7,798 nucleotides of DNA from an uncultured Ruminococcus sp. (GCA_946531975.1 CAMNAY010000071.1:1-7798); one strand, 5' to 3'; shown: positions 1 to 6,118, counted from the stretch's first letter. The notes: generated by a model not told the origin, from the letters alone. A program made the numbers and translations.

Positions 1-75
1 CCCACCTTTCGCAGCGCATCCCGCTGCCGGAATGCAGCGTTCGCCCGACCGCCCATAACAGGGCAGTTTATCATA
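1..75 (-). promoter_or_regulatory. Leader of a leftward gene that begins beyond the left edge
   Basis: Read leftward, this is the stretch downstream of the promoter at 82-111. It ends at the window edge in a Shine-Dalgarno-like AAAGGTGG (2-9), so a start codon probably lies a few bases outside. Three related segments can pair in two exclusive ways: GCAGCG (11-16) with CGCTGC (22-27), or CGCTGC (22-27) with GCAGCG (34-39). The identity of the gene is unknown. The pairing is seen in the sequence; the role as a leader is inference. Confidence 0.45.
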
Positions 76-81
76 CCTTAT

Positions 82-111
82 ATTGTACCATAAAAGACGC
101 GGCTCTGTCAA
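82..111 (-). promoter_or_regulatory. Leftward sigma-A promoter with extended -10
   Basis: On the minus strand, TTGACA (111-106) is followed after 18 bp by TACAAT (87-82), with TGG directly before it, which is an extended -10. Transcription would start near 75 and run off the left edge. Confidence 0.6.
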
Positions 112-175
112 GCGTCGAACCATACAATCATCTTTCATACATCGGCAGTGATTATTATGCATTTTCTTTCTCTGC

Positions 176-377
176 GCGGAAAAATGCGCCGTTTGCGGCG
201 TGATTTGCCTGAAATTCGCAGAACAAAGCAGCTCCGGAGAACGACGTCCGCATGACTGCGGGATCGGTCTCCGGAACTGCCGGATTCAGATTCAAAATGC
301 CACTTGACAAGCTCTGCAAAATGTGATATAATAAGAAATTACAGAAACGAATGACAATACTTTACCCATTATATTTC
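176..377 (-). ncRNA. Candidate leftward structured RNA with terminator-like end
   Basis: A transcript from the leftward promoter at 384-412 would start near 377. It contains a long hairpin: on the minus strand GCAGTTCCGGAGACCGA (about 279-263) pairs with TCGTTCTCCGGAGCTGC (245-229), 16 of 17 positions including one G-U, enclosing a 5-bp CCGCA/TGCGG stem. About 30 nt further on is CGCCG-CAAA-CGGCG followed by CA and TTTTT (200-180), a weak intrinsic terminator. Together this could be an RNA of about 200 nt, or a long leader of the leftward gene beyond the edge. The first 70 nt are AU-rich with no clear fold. I do not recognise the family. Hairpin and promoter are seen; the RNA itself is inferred. 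Confidence 0.35.
304..332 (+). promoter_or_regulatory. Rightward sigma-A promoter for the 455-2281 operon
   Basis: TTGACA (304-309), a 17-bp spacer and TATAAT (327-332), with TGA immediately before the -10 (extended -10). Both hexamers are perfect consensus. Predicted start is near 339, giving a leader of about 115 nt before the TTG start at 455. Confidence 0.75.
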
Positions 378-383
378 ATCATT

Positions 384-412
384 ATCATAGCATATTTTCT
401 GCCGTTTGTCAA
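384..412 (-). promoter_or_regulatory. Leftward sigma-A promoter facing the operon promoter
   Basis: On the minus strand TTGACA (412-407), a 17-bp spacer and TATGAT (389-384), with TGC just before the -10. Predicted start is near 377. It lies inside the transcribed leader of the rightward operon and points straight at the promoter at 304-332. Confidence 0.6.
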
Positions 413-454
413 GCCGTTTCACTGCTGCCGGATGTCTGAAAGGAGCGATGCACT

Positions 455-1312
455 TTGGAAATGGAGTTCTCTCTGCTGGCTGTGGATTCGTTCGGTGCGC
501 TCAGTACCGCCGAGCGAAAGGATCTGATCCTTGCGACCAACCGCGACGCATGGACAAGCTACGGGCTTCAGCTGACGCCGGAGGATGCCGAGATGATCCT
601 GCAAACCGAAAAGCGTGCGCTGGATGCCGAAAACCTCGTGCAGCTCGGTGCGGATATCACGCCGCGCATCATTCACTGGTTTTTGCCGTCGGGTTATCTC
701 GGCAGAAACTACGCACTGCAGGTTGCCGCGCTGACTGCCGCTTTTTACCGCATCAAAGGAGACCTTCAGGCGTTGTATGATGAGGCAGATGACCCCGCGT
801 GTTTCCTCTCGGATAACGCCCTGCTGGATTACATGTACCGCTTTTTCGTCAGTCCGACCTGTGCGGGCGATATCGACGAGATGGTGACGCTGACCGAGCG
901 CATTGTCGTGACCGGTATGCGCCGGCTTCTGACACAGCGCGCCGAACAGCGTAAGGCTGCTGCCCGTGCACGGGGCGGCGATCCCGTGAACCGTGCGCTC
1001 TATGCCGATCTGCGGCAGTCTGAACAGGATGAGCCGGATTATGACACCGAGTACGATCAGGAAATGTACGATTATGCGTACCGCGAAGCAATGCATACAG
1101 ATGTTTTCGGCAACTACGCGGAGGATTACGATGATGAAATCGCTGTCCGCACCCGCGGCACGTATGCCGAGGAGCTTGAGGAGGCGCTGCGCCGGAATCC
1201 CGCGCTGCTTCTGCCGAGCGCTGCCATGGAAGCCGAATGGGAAAGCCGCGCCGAGGAATGGGAAGAACTGGATGCGGAAGCAGCCCGCAGACAAGCCGGA
1301 AAGGGGATGTGA
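455..1312 (+). CDS. DUF6323-like protein of unknown function with acidic C-terminal tail
   Basis: A 285-residue protein. Residues about 20-160 resemble, from memory, the small DUF6323 family of clostridia: YGLQLTPEDA (36-45), DITPRIIHWF (67-76), and a PTCAGDIDEM segment (134-143) followed by LTERI. No catalytic motif, signal peptide or membrane segment is visible, so it is probably cytoplasmic. Residues about 165-285 form a charged extension, first Arg/Ala-rich, then rich in Asp, Glu and Tyr (196-230), ending in a predicted Glu/Arg helix. I believe this tail is longer than usual for the family. The start is TTG at 455, chosen because GAAAGGAG (438-445) is 9 nt upstream; ATG 461 would be 15 nt away, and ATG 448 is in another frame. 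It is the first gene of a two-gene operon. The function is unknown and the family call is moderate. Confidence 0.62.
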   Translation: MEMEFSLLAVDSFGALSTAERKDLILATNRDAWTSYGLQLTPEDAEMILQTEKRALDAENLVQLGADITPRIIHWFLPSGYLGRNYALQVAALTAAFYRIKGDLQALYDEADDPACFLSDNALLDYMYRFFVSPTCAGDIDEMVTLTERIVVTGMRRLLTQRAEQRKAAARARGGDPVNRALYADLRQSEQDEPDYDTEYDQEMYDYAYREAMHTDVFGNYAEDYDDEIAVRTRGTYAEELEEALRRNPALLLPSAAMEAEWESRAEEWEELDAEAARRQAGKGM

Positions 1313-1315
1313 GCA

Positions 1316-2281
1316 ATGCAGGATTTGCAGATGATTCCGAAGGAACAGAACGCTGCCGGACAGCATGCGCTCCCGCGCCGCGACTACACCATGGCGCTGC
1401 TGGGACAAGCCATGCTGAAGGGGACGATCTCTGAGGCACGGATCAGCGAACTGAAGTCCGCGCTGCAAAAGGCTGCCGCAGAGCGAGCCGCCGCTTACAC
1501 CCGCGGGAAAAGCACAACCGTCACCAGAACGCAGGCAGAAGCCTTTTATCAATCTGTGTTCTGTCAGCTTGATACGGTTCTGCTCGAAATGCCGGATGAT
1601 GCACAGGCGGAGGAGGCGCTCCGCACGCAGCCGCTCGATACGCTGCTCGAAGCGGGTCAGCTTCGCACACTTCAGCTTTATGAGGAAGCGAAAGCCGATT
1701 TCCGCGCCGCATACCGCCTGACAGAACCGTTTGCGACCTCTTTTTTCAAGGAGCTGCTGACCGGCTTTGAGAAATTCTGCACACAGTTTGATGCGCGGTT
1801 CCGTGCATTTGATACGAAGGTTGATTATGTCTACCCGCTGCTCGGCGAGCAGACTGCTGCCGAAGCAGGCGTGACCGGTACCGCAAAGTATTACCGCGCA
1901 CTGCGGCTGGAGGGTGAATTCCTCCGCACGCTGGATGCAGATGCGATGCATGATCTGCTGTCGCGCTATGCGGAGAAATTCCGCACCTCTCCGCTGATGA
2001 TTGCGGAGAACCTCGCTGATCTCGCGCTCCGCCACATGCTGGTGAATGCGCTCGGCGGAGGCGAAGGACTGTGCGTGACGGCGGAATGCGCTGCGGCGGT
2101 ACAGGCACAGTACAAGGCTGTGACCGCAGAGACACTCTGCGCACAGGTCCGGTCTGTATTGCCGGAGGGTTCGCAGGAGCTTTCCGCATATCTGAGCGCA
2201 CAGCTTCCGGTGCTCGCGGAAACGCTGCATCAGCGGCTGACTGCCGGTACACTTTCCGGCTGGCTTGCCGTCAAAGCATAA
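1316..2281 (+). CDS. DUF6179-like protein of unknown function, operon partner
   Basis: A 321-residue, largely helical, soluble protein. The segment YTRGKSTTV (61-69), followed by a helix (about 73-90), a Leu/Glu-rich region and FFKELL...DYVYPLL (143-176), resembles the DUF6179 family as I recall it. That family is often found beside DUF6323, as here. No enzyme motif, signal peptide or membrane helix is evident. The start ATG is 3 bp after the upstream stop, and its ribosome site (AAAGGGG, 1300-1306) lies inside the last codons of that gene, so the two are very likely co-transcribed and translationally coupled, suggesting they act together. Transcription ends at the hairpin at 2313-2340. The gene pair is certain, the family name moderately so, and the function is not known. 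Confidence 0.62.
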   Translation: MQDLQMIPKEQNAAGQHALPRRDYTMALLGQAMLKGTISEARISELKSALQKAAAERAAAYTRGKSTTVTRTQAEAFYQSVFCQLDTVLLEMPDDAQAEEALRTQPLDTLLEAGQLRTLQLYEEAKADFRAAYRLTEPFATSFFKELLTGFEKFCTQFDARFRAFDTKVDYVYPLLGEQTAAEAGVTGTAKYYRALRLEGEFLRTLDADAMHDLLSRYAEKFRTSPLMIAENLADLALRHMLVNALGGGEGLCVTAECAAAVQAQYKAVTAETLCAQVRSVLPEGSQELSAYLSAQLPVLAETLHQRLTAGTLSGWLAVKA

Positions 2282-2310
2282 AGCACAGGGATTCCCGTTT
2301 TCTGAAATGC

Positions 2311-2340
2311 AAAAGAGGCTCCGGATTTCCGGAGCCTCTT
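2311..2340. terminator. Shared terminator between convergent genes
   Basis: A perfect 12-bp stem, AAGAGGCTCCGG (2313-2324) with CCGGAGCCTCTT (2329-2340), and a 4-nt loop. Read leftward it ends in a short T run (TTTT then GCATTT) just 5 bp after the dapL stop, so it fits best as the dapL terminator. On the plus strand it lacks a clear T run after the stem but could still stop or stabilise the operon mRNA. Confidence 0.75.
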
Positions 2341-2345
2341 GGCTG

Positions 2346-3554
2346 TTACCGCATATACCGCAGTGCAAGTGCATCCCAATCGAGGGAGGCGAGCTTGGCT
2401 GCGGCTTTCTTGATCGTTTCTCGGCTGCCGAAGGATGAAAACCGTACCCAGCCCTCCCCGCATTCCCCAAACCCGACGCCCGGCGATGCTGCAATGCCGT
2501 AACGGTGCAGGAGCCCGTCGAAGCAATCCCATGATTTCATGCCGTAAGGGCACTCCATCCAGACATACGGGGCGTGTTCGCCGCCGGTCGTGAAGACACC
2601 GCTGCGGGTCAGTGCATGACGGATGAGGTCGGCGTTCTCCATGTAATACTGCACATCGGCGCGTACCTGACGCTGACCTTCCGGTGAAAAGACTGCTGCT
2701 GCGCCGCGCTGTACAATATAGGATGTGCCGTTGTATTTCGTAGACTGCCGCCGCATCCAAAGGCGGTGAAGTGACTGCGCACCGTGCTTCAGTGCCCGCG
2801 GGACAATGACCCAGCTGCACCGGACACCGGTGAACCCCGCCATTTTTGAGAACGAGTTGATCTCAACCGCACAGGTCTCCGCGCCGGCGATCTCAAAGAT
2901 GCTGCGCGGGAGTGCCGCACTGCGGATGTAGGCTTCATATGCCGCATCGTAGATGATGCAGGCGTGATGCGCATGGGCATATTCGACCCAGCTCTGAAGC
3001 ATGGCGCGGGAATATACCGCGCCGGTCGGATTGTTCGGGGAGCAGAGATAGATGATATCGGCGCGGACACGGTCATCCGGCATCGGAAGGAAGCCGTTTT
3101 CGCGGGAACCGATCGAGAACAGGATGCGCCGCCCTGCCATGACGCTCGTGTCATAGAACACCGGATACACCGGATTCGGGAGCAGGACGGTGCTGTCCGG
3201 CGCGAACAGGTCACAGAGATTTGCGAGATCGCTCTTGGCGCCGTCGCTGACGAAGATGTCCTCCGGCTCGGCGCTGACATTCAGGCGGCGGTAGTAGTCT
3301 GCGATCGCACGCCGCAGAAACGGCTCGCCCTGTACATCGCCGTACCCGTGAAAGCTCTCGCCGTGCCGCATTTCCTGTGCTGCTGCGGACATCGCATCGC
3401 AGACGGCAGGCGCAAGCGGACGCGTGACATCGTTGATGCCGAGCGGGAGCAGCTCTGCATCGGGATTTGCCTCACGGTACTTGCGGACGCGCGCTGCGAT
3501 CTCCGCAAACAGGTAATTCTGCTCCAGCTTCAGCAGGTTTTCATTGAGCTGCAA
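2346..3554 (-). CDS. dapL: LL-diaminopimelate aminotransferase (PLP-dependent)
   Basis: DapL converts tetrahydrodipicolinate plus glutamate to LL-2,6-diaminopimelate and 2-oxoglutarate in one step, supplying lysine and peptidoglycan precursors in the cytoplasm. The 402-residue length fits the family (about 400-410). Hallmarks seen: MQLNENLLKL start, LGINDVTRPL (38-47), FVSDGAKSD (101-109), PNNPTG (173-178), YDAAYEAYI (202-210), the PLP lysine K237 in SFSK, FTGVR (241-245), LWMRRQSTKYNG (265-276), and the C-terminal R371 in WVRFSSFGSRE, the likely carboxylate-binding arginine by analogy with aspartate aminotransferase. The start is TTG, supported by the family N-terminus and a strong AGGAGG (3567-3562) 7 nt upstream; the nearby ATG at 3561 is out of frame. 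A terminator-like hairpin lies directly upstream, so expression probably depends on read-through or attenuation. It ends at the 2311-2340 hairpin. Confidence 0.93.
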   Translation of the reverse strand: MQLNENLLKLEQNYLFAEIAARVRKYREANPDAELLPLGINDVTRPLAPAVCDAMSAAAQEMRHGESFHGYGDVQGEPFLRRAIADYYRRLNVSAEPEDIFVSDGAKSDLANLCDLFAPDSTVLLPNPVYPVFYDTSVMAGRRILFSIGSRENGFLPMPDDRVRADIIYLCSPNNPTGAVYSRAMLQSWVEYAHAHHACIIYDAAYEAYIRSAALPRSIFEIAGAETCAVEINSFSKMAGFTGVRCSWVIVPRALKHGAQSLHRLWMRRQSTKYNGTSYIVQRGAAAVFSPEGQRQVRADVQYYMENADLIRHALTRSGVFTTGGEHAPYVWMECPYGMKSWDCFDGLLHRYGIAASPGVGFGECGEGWVRFSSFGSRETIKKAAAKLASLDWDALALRYMR

Positions 3555-3574
3555 GCGGCATCCTCCTTCCCTTG

Positions 3575-3600
3575 AAAAACTGCCGCCCGAAGGCGGCAGT
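3575..3600 (-). terminator. Terminator or attenuator between the cyclase gene and dapL
   Basis: Read leftward: ACTGCCGCC, a TTCG loop, GGCGGCAGT, then a run of five T (3579-3575; the first also pairs in the stem). This is a stable 9-bp stem with a classic UUCG tetraloop. It starts 7 bp after the cyclase stop and ends 7 bp before the dapL AGGAGG. The 3' arm contains GCGGCA, which can also pair with TGCCGC (3560-3555) beside the dapL start codon. Confidence 0.8.
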
Positions 3601-3607
3601 CTGTGTG

Positions 3608-5560
3608 TTATGATCCTGTCTGCTGATCCGGCTGCTTGAGGTATTTGGAGGGATTCTTCTTCTTTTTTTCCTCATACATCCGGTTGTCGGCTACGGTAAT
3701 GAGCTGGAAGATGGAGCTGTCCTTCGGCGGGACGGTGATACAGGCGCCGAGGCTGACGCTCAGCGGATACGGAAGCTCTCCGTTCCGGTTGCAGATTTCA
3801 AGCTCTTTTTCGATGCGCCGGCGCAGCTTTTCTGCGTCTGCATCGGAATAATCCGTGCCGAAGATGAAGAATTCATCTCCGCCGAAGCGGCAGGCAATCT
3901 CGCCGTGCGTGCAGCATTCCTGAAGAATGGTCGCAATGCTGCGGATTGCATGGTCGCCGGCTTTGTGCCCGAAATTATCGTTGATATGCTTCAGACCGTC
4001 CATATCCGCGAACATGACCATGACCTGCCGATGCTCCGCGGCACAGGTATCGAACTGCGGCTGTGCGCTGCGCTTGAAGCCGTTGCGGTTATAGATTCCG
4101 GTCAGGGAGTCGATTGCATACAGCTTATCCAGTTCCTTCACGATCTCATCGAGACAGAGCAGCTTCCGGAAATTCTCCAGCGTATTGCTGATATTGATGC
4201 TCCAGGAATGGAACAGGGCGCTGGCCATCGGGAAATCGGAGTTGACGATTGCAAAAAAGCCGAGACAGCGCTCGCGGAAATGCAGCGGTACGAAGAACAG
4301 ATTGCGCGTTTTGTCGGAATCTGTCCGCAGGCGCGGGAGCACACGCTCAGACACGAAGCTGCTTTCCTCGTGGAATTCTCCGTTGAAGTAGGACAGCGGC
4401 ATAATCATGCGCTGGGAGTAGCCGTGTACGGTATAGGTATCAGCAGGCAGAACGCCGGTATAGCCGATCTCGTCCTGAATCTGCTTCATATGCCAGTTGT
4501 CATTGAGACAGAGGTAGAATTCCTCGCACTTGGTCTTCAGGACAAACTGCTTTAAGGTGTCGATATACTCCGTAAAGGAATCGCATTCGACGAGCGAGCA
4601 AGCCATCTGATCGTGGCGGGAGATATCGCGGTAAAGATTCTCCTGAAGCTGATAGGTGCGCTTTTTATAGACGACGATGTCTTCCGGATCACCGGCCTTG
4701 CAGCCGCAGCTCTCGGAGAAGATCGGGACAGCGCTCAGCTCCTGTATGCGCTCCGGCTCCTCACCTTCGATCTTCCGGATGATGAGCTCGCAAGCCAGTG
4801 CGCCGGACTGTACCAGCGGGCGCTCGACCGTTGTCAGCGCCGGGGAGAAATGCCGCGCATTGTAGATATTATCAAAGCCGGAGACGAGAATATCCTCCGG
4901 GCAGCGGATGCCGTTTTCCTCAAGCGTCAGGACAGCGGACATTGCCATTGTGTCATTGGCGCAGACGATTGCTTCCGGAAACGGAAGATCGGACTGCAAA
5001 AACGACTCCACGGCACGGCGGCCGTCCTTGGCACGGAAGGTTCCGTGATAGATGCGTTCGGGTTCGATCGGGATATCATGCTCCCGGAGAACCTTCATAA
5101 ACGCCTCGCAGCGTTCCATGCTTTCGGAGTTGGTATCGGGACCTGAGATGAAATTCAGCCGTCTGACATGATGCTCCTCGATCAGATGCTTTGTGATCTG
5201 CTCCATGGCGGCGGCATTGCGGATACCGATATAATACAGATCGCCGAGGTCGCGGTCAATGCTGACGGCGGGGATTCCGGATTTCCGGATGCGCTCATAC
5301 AGCTCGTCGGCAAGATCGGCAGAGAACGTATTGGACAGCAAAACAACACCGTCGAACAGTGCAAAATTCGGCAGCTCAAAAATATTATATTCACCCTGAT
5401 CGTACTTCGGATTGGCAAGAATCCCGCCGAAGGCGATGAAATGGGCGATATTGACATGGTGTTGTGCCGCATAGCGGTGGATACCTTTGAGGATAGACTG
5501 CTGATATTCTTCATCAATACCGGATGCGATCACGGCGATCGTGAAGCTGTTGGTTTGCAT
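3608..5560 (-). CDS. Diguanylate cyclase with LacI/GalR-type ligand-sensing domain
   Basis: A 650-residue soluble protein predicted to make cyclic di-GMP from two GTP in response to a small ligand. Residues about 5-290 form a periplasmic-binding-like sensor of the LacI/GalR type (DGVVLLS 70-76, FISGP 137-141, CANDTMAMSAV 200-210, VSGFDN 226-231, TTVERPL 243-249) ending in ESCGC (283-287). There is no helix-turn-helix, signal peptide or membrane segment. Residues about 300-465 are an unassigned, possibly GAF-like, region, followed by a short linker helix. The GGDEF domain covers about 480-640: DSLTGIYNR (484-492), metal ligand D519, N527/D528 and an intact GGDEF at 560-564. The RxxD inhibitory site before GGDEF is absent (THGE instead). 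Start ATG at 5560 is chosen for GAGGTGA (5571-5565); the upstream in-frame GTG at 5635 has no ribosome site. The ligand is unknown; a sugar is a guess from the family. Confidence 0.9.
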   Translation of the reverse strand: MQTNSFTIAVIASGIDEEYQQSILKGIHRYAAQHHVNIAHFIAFGGILANPKYDQGEYNIFELPNFALFDGVVLLSNTFSADLADELYERIRKSGIPAVSIDRDLGDLYYIGIRNAAAMEQITKHLIEEHHVRRLNFISGPDTNSESMERCEAFMKVLREHDIPIEPERIYHGTFRAKDGRRAVESFLQSDLPFPEAIVCANDTMAMSAVLTLEENGIRCPEDILVSGFDNIYNARHFSPALTTVERPLVQSGALACELIIRKIEGEEPERIQELSAVPIFSESCGCKAGDPEDIVVYKKRTYQLQENLYRDISRHDQMACSLVECDSFTEYIDTLKQFVLKTKCEEFYLCLNDNWHMKQIQDEIGYTGVLPADTYTVHGYSQRMIMPLSYFNGEFHEESSFVSERVLPRLRTDSDKTRNLFFVPLHFRERCLGFFAIVNSDFPMASALFHSWSINISNTLENFRKLLCLDEIVKELDKLYAIDSLTGIYNRNGFKRSAQPQFDTCAAEHRQVMVMFADMDGLKHINDNFGHKAGDHAIRSIATILQECCTHGEIACRFGGDEFFIFGTDYSDADAEKLRRRIEKELEICNRNGELPYPLSVSLGACITVPPKDSSIFQLITVADNRMYEEKKKKNPSKYLKQPDQQTGS

Positions 5561-5677
5561 AGGTTCACCTCGTTCTTCATACTGCTGTGCAGCCGGACAG
5601 ACCGATGCCGGCGGGTACAACGTGTACAGGATCACAGCACAAGATATCGTACCACTCTACTATCGTACATAGTACAC
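5561..5677 (-). promoter_or_regulatory. Structured leader of the diguanylate cyclase gene
   Basis: The leader is about 117 nt long. Read leftward, TGCTGTG (5639-5633) pairs with CACAGCA (5589-5583). Inside are two hairpins: GTACA-CGT-TGTAC (5627-5615) and GCCGG...CCGGC (about 5613-5593). This makes a plausible three-way junction ending about 12 nt before the ribosome site. The sequence does not show the c-di-GMP riboswitch (GEMM) core that I know, so I leave the class open. Confidence 0.4.
5658..5674. promoter_or_regulatory. Dyad at the cyclase transcription start (possible operator)
   Basis: TACTAT-CGTAC-ATAGTA is a perfect 6-bp inverted repeat with a 5-bp centre, just downstream of the predicted start of the cyclase mRNA. 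It shares CGTACATA with the palindrome at 5798-5815. The position suits a repressor site; the binding protein is unknown. Confidence 0.35.
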
Positions 5678-5683
5678 GGATAT

Positions 5684-5712
5684 ATTTTATCATACGAAAG
5701 GAAATTTGTCAA
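5684..5712 (-). promoter_or_regulatory. Sigma-A promoter of the diguanylate cyclase gene
   Basis: On the minus strand TTGACA (5712-5707), a 17-bp spacer and TAAAAT (5689-5684), with TGA directly before the -10 (extended). Predicted start near 5677. Confidence 0.7.
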
Positions 5713-5797
5713 GATATTCGGACATTTCTTTGTGAATTCGGCATTCTCACCGAGGAACAGCTCTGTAATTGTGCAATCTGCCAATGCAGGATGTTTG

Positions 5798-5815
5798 GAT
5801 ATGTACGTACATATC
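5798..5815. promoter_or_regulatory. 18-bp perfect palindrome between divergent promoters
   Basis: GATATGTACGTACATATC is its own reverse complement over all 18 bases. It sits about midway between the leftward promoter (5684-5712, gap 85 bp) and the rightward promoter (5895-5923, gap 79 bp). It is probably the site of a dimeric regulator. There is no T run, so it is not a terminator. Confidence 0.5.
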
Positions 5816-5894
5816 GAAGGGAAAAAGAAAAGATAGTCGGTCATGTGATAGGAAAAAGATGTGATAAATAAACAGTCAATATGACAATCCTGCA

Positions 5895-5923
5895 TTGCAT
5901 CGGAATCGTGATTATGCTATAAT
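5895..5923 (+). promoter_or_regulatory. Rightward promoter of the candidate RNA
   Basis: TATAAT (5918-5923) preceded by TGC (extended -10), with TTGCAT (5895-5900) as a weaker -35 at 17 bp. Two copies of ATGTGATA (5843-5850, 5859-5866) lie 28-52 bp further upstream. Predicted start near 5930. Confidence 0.6.
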
Positions 5924-5929
5924 ATAGTT

Positions 5930-6118
5930 GCAGGTGAGGGAACCCACCCCGCACCGATGCACGATACAAAAGTGCAGCATTCCGGTTTATTCTTTCAGCG
6001 CCCCCTCTGCTGAAGAAACCCTCTCCTTGTCCGGAGAAGCTGCATTCCTAAAAGGCAGATGCCGGTACACATCTGCCTTCTCAGAAAATCATCGCCGATT
6101 CAGGGCGGTGATTTTTTC
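5930..6118 (+). ncRNA. Candidate orphan structured small RNA, about 190 nt
   Basis: It is bounded by an extended -10 promoter (5895-5923) and an intrinsic terminator (6085-6117), with no credible protein: the only open frame begins with TTG at the transcript's very first bases, has no ribosome site and runs through the terminator. Folds seen: TGCAC/GTGCA (about 5957-5975); a long imperfect hairpin where GCAGCATTCCGG pairs with CCGGAGAAGCTGC around an inner TTCAGC/GCTGAA stem; and GGCAGATG/CATCTGCC with an 8-nt loop (about 6055-6077). The 5' end GCAGGTG can instead pair with CATCTGC (7 pairs, one G-U), giving a rod with an open middle. Size and this fold invite a test against 6S RNA, but I cannot assign it. 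It is not tmRNA, SRP RNA or a T-box by any motif I see. Confidence 0.5.
6085..6117 (+). terminator. Intrinsic terminator of the candidate RNA
   Basis: AAAATCATCGCC (6085-6096) pairs with GGCGGTGATTTT (6104-6115), 12 bp with one G-U, around a 7-nt loop; six T follow (6112-6117). Confidence 0.8.

Noticed and set aside
419..2494. A 691-codon open frame on the minus strand
   Set aside because: It lies opposite the two-gene operon and has a Cys/Arg/His-rich composition with no family resemblance. The plus-strand genes have a promoter, ribosome sites and operon spacing. It is a shadow of their codon bias.
5561..5635. N-terminal extension of the cyclase from GTG 5635
   Set aside because: There is no ribosome site there, the GTG is in a stem, and ATG 5560 has GAGGTGA before it and begins the conserved domain.
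5583..5677. c-di-GMP riboswitch before the cyclase gene
   Set aside because: The conserved GEMM core bases I know are not present, so I list only an unassigned three-way junction.
5168..5836. A 222-codon plus-strand frame opposite the cyclase gene
   Set aside because: It runs antisense to a clear domain protein and through its promoter, with no recognisable domain.
5930..6118. T-box or other amino-acid leader
   Set aside because: The T-box antiterminator sequence is absent and no same-strand gene follows the terminator.
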